Shown here: positions 58,799 through 64,000 of the stretch, piece after piece
Layout: every line of letters begins with the position of its first letter
How positions within the stretch are numbered: the first letter of the stretch is position 1
Origin: Haliclystus octoradiatus
Lineage: Eukaryota > Cnidaria > Staurozoa > Stauromedusae > Haliclystidae
NCBI GenBank assembly: GCA_916610825.1
Contig: OU744450.1
Location: forward strand, 14,268,489-14,332,488
Direction: 5' to 3'
Length of the DNA stretch: 64,000 bases
Made by a program: the position numbers and the translations under genes
The notes under the pieces: generated by a model
The model's database searches: none
Told to the model about the DNA's origin: nothing
What the model saw: only the letters and a program-made list of their open reading frames with translations

Positions 58799-60027
58799 TG
58801 AGGCGCCATAGCGGACTAAAGTAAACTTCATTTTTATGCTGTAACCGAAGAACAGATGAAAAACAAGACTTTAAAGCTTGAAAACGATGTTTACGGCGTT
58901 ATATTAGGCATTAATAAATCGTCTTTCATACTCTTTAATGCCAGCATGAGCGAATATTTAGGCATCCACTGAGATAATTAGCAATTAGCACGTAGTTGTG
59001 GAACCATGGTTAAGCACTGCACAATTTCACATATCAGCCGCTGTAAAGTTTGGTTGCATCATAATTTTTCATTTTGTTGCTTGCGTCATAAGAAAGTTCT
59101 GGAAATTTTGTGTGTAGAAGTTATTGCAGTCGAACTCGGTTAATATCCCCTCGGTTAATATCCCACTTTTTCAAACCCGTTTTGTTATGAAACCCGTTTT
59201 GTTATGAAACTCGTTTAATGACCCGTTTCTTTGAATTTGAAACAAATGATAGTCGTTTCATTGTTAGCGTTTACCTTTGCTGTGAAAATTATCATCACTT
59301 CGAACTTGATATTGGACATGACATCGACAACATTGATTGTTTTAAATAAGAATAAACATTTTAACACTTCAAAGAAACGTCTTTGTTTGTTTGAAGAAAC
59401 GTCTTTCTTTGTTTGTGACTCGAATTAAACAGCTTTGAACGTTACTTTACTCTAGCTTCCTTATTGCAAACGCGCCTCTGTCAATGACAAACTTTTAAAA
59501 TGGCTTCTGTCAAACGAAAACGAACTAAGTTCATGTGGTTGTGATGTAGGTCATGTGTACGAGTGTTATCAACGCTTTGTAGAATCACGCAGGAAGAATT
59601 TCATGATCAAGAAGAAGAAACTGTATGAAACTTTTAATGTATCTGTGTTAAATGGACTTATTTTGAAATCATTCTATGGTTATCCTTAGCATTTACTATT
59701 TTACTTATTTTGATGGAAAAGCATTTGTTAACAATGAACATAATTCCTTTGTTTCGATGAATTTCCTTTGTTTTTTCTCAAATCGGATAATATCCCACAT
59801 CGGATAATGTCCCGCTTTTTGCTTGCACGGAAGGGGGGATATTAACCGAGTTCGACTGTATATTAAATTTTATGCTGATTTAGAAAATAATTTACTTGTG
59901 TAACAAAATTTATTGTCTGATCTAGACCATAAATGTTTTTTAAATCACTTTTTAGACCATAATTATTTTGTATTTGACTTTTTAGACCATAGAAATGAAG
60001 TTGACTTTAGTCCACGATGGCGTCTCA
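58799..60027. mobile_element. Mariner-like non-autonomous element, interrupted by another element
   Basis: TA on both sides (58797-58798 and 60028-60029). Ends inverted: TGAGGCGCCATAGCGGAC at the left and TGAGACGCCATCGTGGAC reading in from the right. Similarity goes on through TAAAGTAAACTTCAT. Without the nested element it would be about 0.5 kb. The right half contains three CTTTTTAGACCATA-like units (59930-59995). No transposase. Confidence 0.82.
59127..59858. mobile_element. Pogo/Tc1-like MITE nested in the mariner-like element
   Basis: Ends inverted: CAGTCGAACTCGGTTAATAT at the left and the same 20 bases reading in from 59858. The right flank is TA; the left flank reads TG, a likely mutated TA. 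Internal repeats of TCGGTTAATATCCC and TCGGATAATATCCC lie near both ends. The longest inner frame (59231-59428) has no transposase features. Confidence 0.87.
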
Positions 60028-60131
60028 TATAAAACCACCTACATCAATCACTCATGCGTGTATATCATCTGGTACATTGAATTCAATTTACATAAATTCA
60101 TAAGTGTAGCAGTCAAGTAAAATGTGCCGCA

Positions 60132-60330
60132 GTGCTTTTGTTTGATTTGATTATTCAATTTGGTAATATTCATGTTTGTTGTCATGGTAATTTACAATTC
60201 TCATTGTCATTTGTCACCATCATAGTAACATTAATGTTGTCATTTAGTCATATAGCACATGTCAAATTGTTGGGCGTTCATTGTCATATTGCCTGTCATG
60301 TTGTCATTTCCGTAATGATAATTTGTGTGT
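60132..60330. repeat. TGTCAT-rich low-complexity tract
   Basis: TTGTCAT / TGTCAT recurs about ten times at irregular distances. The ORF over it (77 codons) reflects this composition and is not called as a gene. Confidence 0.5.
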
Positions 60331-60890
60331 TGCCTTTATTTAGTGTTTATATAAAGGTCACATGAATAGATTGTTAAAGTTACCACTCTTAGTTTCTATG
60401 GCCTAATCTCATAGTTTATTGTTTTGCATGGTCTCAAGCGAACAGTAAATTACAGACTCCTTTCGAATTCACAATTCAACTGAAGGAAATCAAGAATTGT
60501 GGAAACTATATTGGTGTAGGCTACTCTCCTGTGTATTTTGAAACCTGTTTTCTATAAAAAAAAATAACCTTTAACAATGTCAAAAATGAAATGGGAATTA
60601 TTTGTTTCACAAAAAGAGATTATTTGTGTTTAGCGGTGGTAGTCTATCATATTATTCCTTCTTTACTTTGATGTATTCTTGATCTATTATTTATTGGGTT
60701 GTGTATTTGGTTTTTCAACAACTGAAGTTACAAAAATAAGCATTTCAGGTATTTTGAATATATGATATTACTTCATTATTATTCCGAAGTAGAAATTGAA
60801 CATGTAAACTTCAGTTCATATGACAACACTATTTAGTGAGGGAACATGTTCCTCCTGTGGAAGCAGTGATTGCACTCTCTGCAGCCTGAA

Positions 60891-62445
60891 TTACTCAATG
60901 ATGGCTGATATCCACAATCATCCTGACAGTTTACAGTGACAAAGCATCTAGCTAAGTCTGTACTTACCATTATATTGCTTGCACTGTTTGAGTGCTTCAT
61001 TGAATCCCTGGCAAAGGGTGAGATCACCCTGGGTTTGAGTACAATTAAGAAATTGCTTCAATTCAAAGTCACATGCAATTCGATGCTGTCCTTGATCATA
61101 CTGCTGCGTCGCTTGGTATTGATCGTCTTGAGGGTATGTCTGGGGAAGGTCTTGTTGATCATTGCTACCACTAAATCCACCTGCCAAAGCCCCACCGAGT
61201 GCATGCCCCTGGCAAAAAAACAAATGTCATGAAAAATAAGCACAATTAACTATGTGTGCTATTATTTTAGTTTTCAATGCTACGGATGCTATTTGAATAG
61301 TAACTATTCAAATATTGTCCAAATAGTTTTATAAGCTAACTATTTGAATAATTTTCATAAATTCGATCAAGGCTCACACACAGTCGCACTTTTGATTTGT
61401 TTTTATTTATTTCATTCTGCTGTACTATAAATAAAAAAATATTTATACAACAAGATATGCAGGGTACTTAACAAGTAGGCATTCAATTGCTGCAACCAAA
61501 AACTACTAAAGTTAAATTAAAAGGAATGAGCTTGAGAAAGTTGAAAACTAAGACTAAAAACTAAAGATAACATTAAGTGAAGGCTACCCTTATTGGTCCA
61601 TACGGACAAATAACAAATTGTTTTGATCATTTGCCCGTACGGACGAATAACGAAAAATTTATGTTATTGGTCCGTAATCTGGGGACGAATACCAACTAAA
61701 TCACCATTATTCGTACGTACGTACCAATAATAAAAAAAATACATTATTCGTCCCTACGTACCAACAATTAAATAATAAATTATTTATCCGTTGTATAACT
61801 TTGAAAATAAGTTACAAATATCAATTTTTGAAAGTGTGGTAAACTGAGTTTACTAAACTCTTTGGCTGATGCCGCAACGGTTCAAGGTTAGGATTGCCAC
61901 ATCTTGATTTAACGATAGTGAAATCAACATCTGAAACATTTTCGGGCAGATAGTTCCATGCTTGTAACATATCATAAAACGGTACGTTGATTAATGTTTG
62001 AGGCAACAAAAAAGGCCATTTCTTGGTACTTTCCACTTCATTATGTATCATAAAAAATGTTAGCCTTGACCCCGTGTGGTTTACAAGTGTAATGTGAAAA
62101 AGGGCTAAGAGTTAAGAGCTAAGAGACGCTAGCAAATCATATAAATATTAATATATGTGCAAAATTTGATTATTAGCTAGACTGGGATCAAATTGGAGAT
62201 TTGAGCATGTGATATTTTTTTCTACTATAGTATACGTAACGTACAACGGTAGATCCAATAGCCACTCCAGCTGCTGTTGAAGCCATTTGTGCCATTAATC
62301 CAGGAGATCTTTGTTGGGGAGCTGCTGCTGCTGCTTGGGTTGGTGGTGTGGCAACTTTACTTGCAGGTCTTTGAGCAGGAAGATTTGATCGACGAGGTGG
62401 CGGCCTAGATCCTAAAGAGCTCCTTTCACCTGATCTTCGTGGCAT
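60891..62445 (-). CDS. CHCHD2: CHCHD2/CHCHD10-type mitochondrial twin CX9C protein, three exons
   Basis: Mitochondrial intermembrane-space protein that works with the MICOS/cristae system and respiratory-chain regulation in animals. Exons (minus): 62445-62245 (ATG), 61208-60968, 60904-60891 (TAA). The first join is phase 0, giving [15 protein letters not shown], exactly the family's hydrophobic glycine-rich centre; the product is 151 aa, equal to human CHCHD2. The N-terminus is Arg/Pro-rich and lacks acidic residues ([19 protein letters not shown]), fitting mitochondrial targeting. [20 protein letters not shown] is the conserved core. The CHCH domain has both C-x9-C pairs in [11 protein letters not shown] and [11 protein letters not shown]. 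The last exon is tiny (AIIE) and is the least certain part; readthrough of the donor would give KYRLS. Vertebrate CHCHD2 and CHCHD10 are paralogues, so this is probably the co-orthologue of both. Confidence 0.92.
61590..61780. repeat. Palindromic TACGGACGAATAA repeats in the CHCHD2 first intron
   Basis: Units resembling TTGGTCCGTAC and its complement GTACGGACGAATAA alternate five or six times over about 190 bp (CATACGGACAAATAAC, CCGTACGGACGAATAACG, TTGGTCCGTAATC, ATTCGTACGTACGTACC, ATTCGTCCCTACGTACC). Together they form overlapping inverted repeats, perhaps a degraded foldback MITE. A second palindrome, ATTTGAATAGTAACTATTCAAAT, lies at about 61292-61314. Confidence 0.65.
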
Positions 62446-63239
62446 TGTTGCTTTGTTCCGAGCTACAAATCAAGGAAAAAAAGGCAAAATGTGCCAGGTT
62501 TGAAGAAATTTAGAAAATACTGGAAAAAGTGATGAAATTTCAACTGATAGACTGGGAACTAGTTTACCAGCCTCGAATTTTGGATTAAAAAGCCTATGCA
62601 CAGACTTGAATCTGTAGGATCATAATATGGTAGGATACTTTCTTAGCTGACAAGCTCTGGCTCTGGAAATTTTGGAAAGCAAAAGAGGAGCTAGTTTGAA
62701 TTTAATTTTATGAGTGAACATTAGTTGATGCAATATATTATAATAGAATCAAGATAGTCTAACTCAGATTTGTGTTTTAAATAGTTTTAAACATGCCATA
62801 TGATATTATCTTACCTTTGTGAAAATCAACCAAATAAGATGTATTTAAATCCTCAAGTATTGAATAATTCAAGTTTAAAAACCACATCTTCATCCGACAT
62901 TAATAACATCCTCAAAAGTCTATCTTTGTTGACCCAATATCGATCATTTCCAAACATTTCGATCCCTTTGACACGGCAGAATCACTGAGAATTGGCCTCA
63001 GAAGCTATTTTAAGATCATCTCGTTTTGATGCTTGAAAAATCCCGGGATACAGATTATCAAACAAACAAGCTTAGTTTCTTGTGAAAAGTTAAACATATA
63101 TTAAATATTGTTGATAATCATCAATATGTTTCGAAATGTCACGCGTGGCAAAAATCAAACAGAACCGGGTTTCATGATTTCATCTGAACCGCGCGAATAA
63201 ATGTGTATATGTATAGTTGACACTTTATATTATAGTGTA
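62446..63239. other. Upstream region of CHCHD2, no further gene seen
   Basis: AT-rich. It contains the presumed CHCHD2 promoter but no site that I can name with confidence. Confidence 0.4.
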
Positions 63240-63259
63240 ATTGTGTTATTTTTTGCCAG

Positions 63260-63811
63260 TACAGATGACGGGGAGATAACGAAAGGCGCCTATCTTCTAA
63301 GCACCCTCTTCAAATACCTTGGTGTAATATGTTACCTTATGGCCTCTACCAGCGTTGATATTCCTACTCGTCGTGATATCGCCAGCTAGGGGAACGAGCA
63401 CTCAAGCCTTTGAATGAGCTCTCGTCATCTAACTCCACATGTCTTCTAATCAAAGAGATCTTAACATTACGCCTGATCTTAACAGAGATCTTAACATACC
63501 ATCGAGTCAATATTTCTATATGGATCTGAATCATGGACTTTGCGTCTGAATCAGCCCAAAAACATCTGAACCAATCATACGATACTATGCTTCACAACAC
63601 CCCTGGTTGTCACTGGCCAAATAAATTGTCCACAGAATCATTAAAGCTCTCTCTCCATCAGCGCATCAGCCATCACCGCAGTGAAACACAAAATAATGAA
63701 ATTTATTGGACACCATATAGGTCCAAGGAGCCGAAGAGAGATGCCCTTAACCGTTACAAGATTTTCTACACTATCCCCCAACTGGCAGCAGAAGACGACA
63801 CTCATCAATGA
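63260..63811 (+). pseudogene. LINE reverse transcriptase tail at the right edge
   Basis: Broken frames give TLFKYLGV (about 63308-63331), then ESIFLYGSESWTL (about 63505-63546), then in another frame KHLNQSYDTMLHNTPGCHWPNK and LHQRISHHRSE, followed by a C-terminal RYKIFYTIPQLAAEDD. Order and spacing fit the end of an RTE-like reverse transcriptase, where FKYLG, LLYGSESWTL and a YTRMLR-like block follow one another. The catalytic core is absent and the frame is broken at least twice. Confidence 0.72.
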
Positions 63812-64000
63812 TAACTATATTTTCAACATTTTGTCATTTTATGTAATGATCTGTTAATTGCGATCTAAATTATTAGTGCTGGCTGTACATAATCGTAAAG
63901 TAATTAAATACATGTTTTTAAATGTAATTAAACTTAAGACGAACGAATTGTTGAACAAACATTGAGCATTATACCGTCCTACCAATATAGGGCTTAATTG

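Noticed and set aside
60132-60365. 77-codon membrane-like ORF
   Set aside because: It is produced by a TGTCAT-rich tract and has no supported structure.
61821-62051. Minus-strand 76-codon frame with AWNYLPENV, reminiscent of LINE C-termini
   Set aside because: Only one short block resembles LINE proteins and the rest does not follow, so it is too weak to call. It lies inside the CHCHD2 intron.
1-64000. Bacterial-type features such as operons, ribosome binding sites or CRISPR arrays
   Set aside because: Spliced genes, eukaryotic transposons and SINEs show a metazoan nuclear sequence. No regularly spaced direct repeats of CRISPR type were seen.

Overview
This is an AT-rich animal nuclear genome window. 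Genes with spliced GT-AG introns, animal-specific proteins (a CCDC62 orthologue, a CHCHD2/CHCHD10-type protein, the small DNA polymerase delta subunit POLD4) and many kinds of eukaryotic transposon point to a non-vertebrate metazoan, probably marine. The sequence alone does not fix the phylum. A run of exactly 500 N (30966-31465) shows it is a scaffold joined from contigs.

Layout. 1-20.7 kb holds no host gene I can support. It is a dense, nested graveyard of mobile elements: a decayed Ty3/gypsy element split by a hAT-type non-autonomous element, a foldback, a TTAA-flanked element, a PIF/Harbinger transposase relic, two broken LINE reverse transcriptases with a hAT transposase tail between them, a fairly complete gypsy element with short LTRs (11821-16966), a tRNA-derived SINE, and several MITEs. 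20.9-22.7 kb holds POLD4 (minus, three exons). 22.9-39.5 kb holds an MFS transporter, a two-exon orphan coiled-coil gene and a small ORF. This block appears twice, once on each side of the N gap, almost base for base, and is best read as two unmerged overlapping contigs. 41.1-57.1 kb is a CCDC62 orthologue (minus, at least 18 exons). A further, genuinely diverged copy of the orphan gene sits in opposite orientation inside its largest intron. 57-60 kb carries more MITEs, one nested in another. 60.9-62.4 kb is CHCHD2/10 (minus, three exons). The right edge holds a LINE relic.

The most interesting item is the orphan gene (about 755 aa). It has a basic N-terminal half, an acidic patch, C-terminal coiled coils and, in its short second exon, a DSGxxS motif of the beta-TrCP degron type. 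Two loci about 8 kb apart form a 2649-bp inverted repeat with equal arm lengths, intact reading frames and, by hand count, an excess of amino-acid-changing differences.
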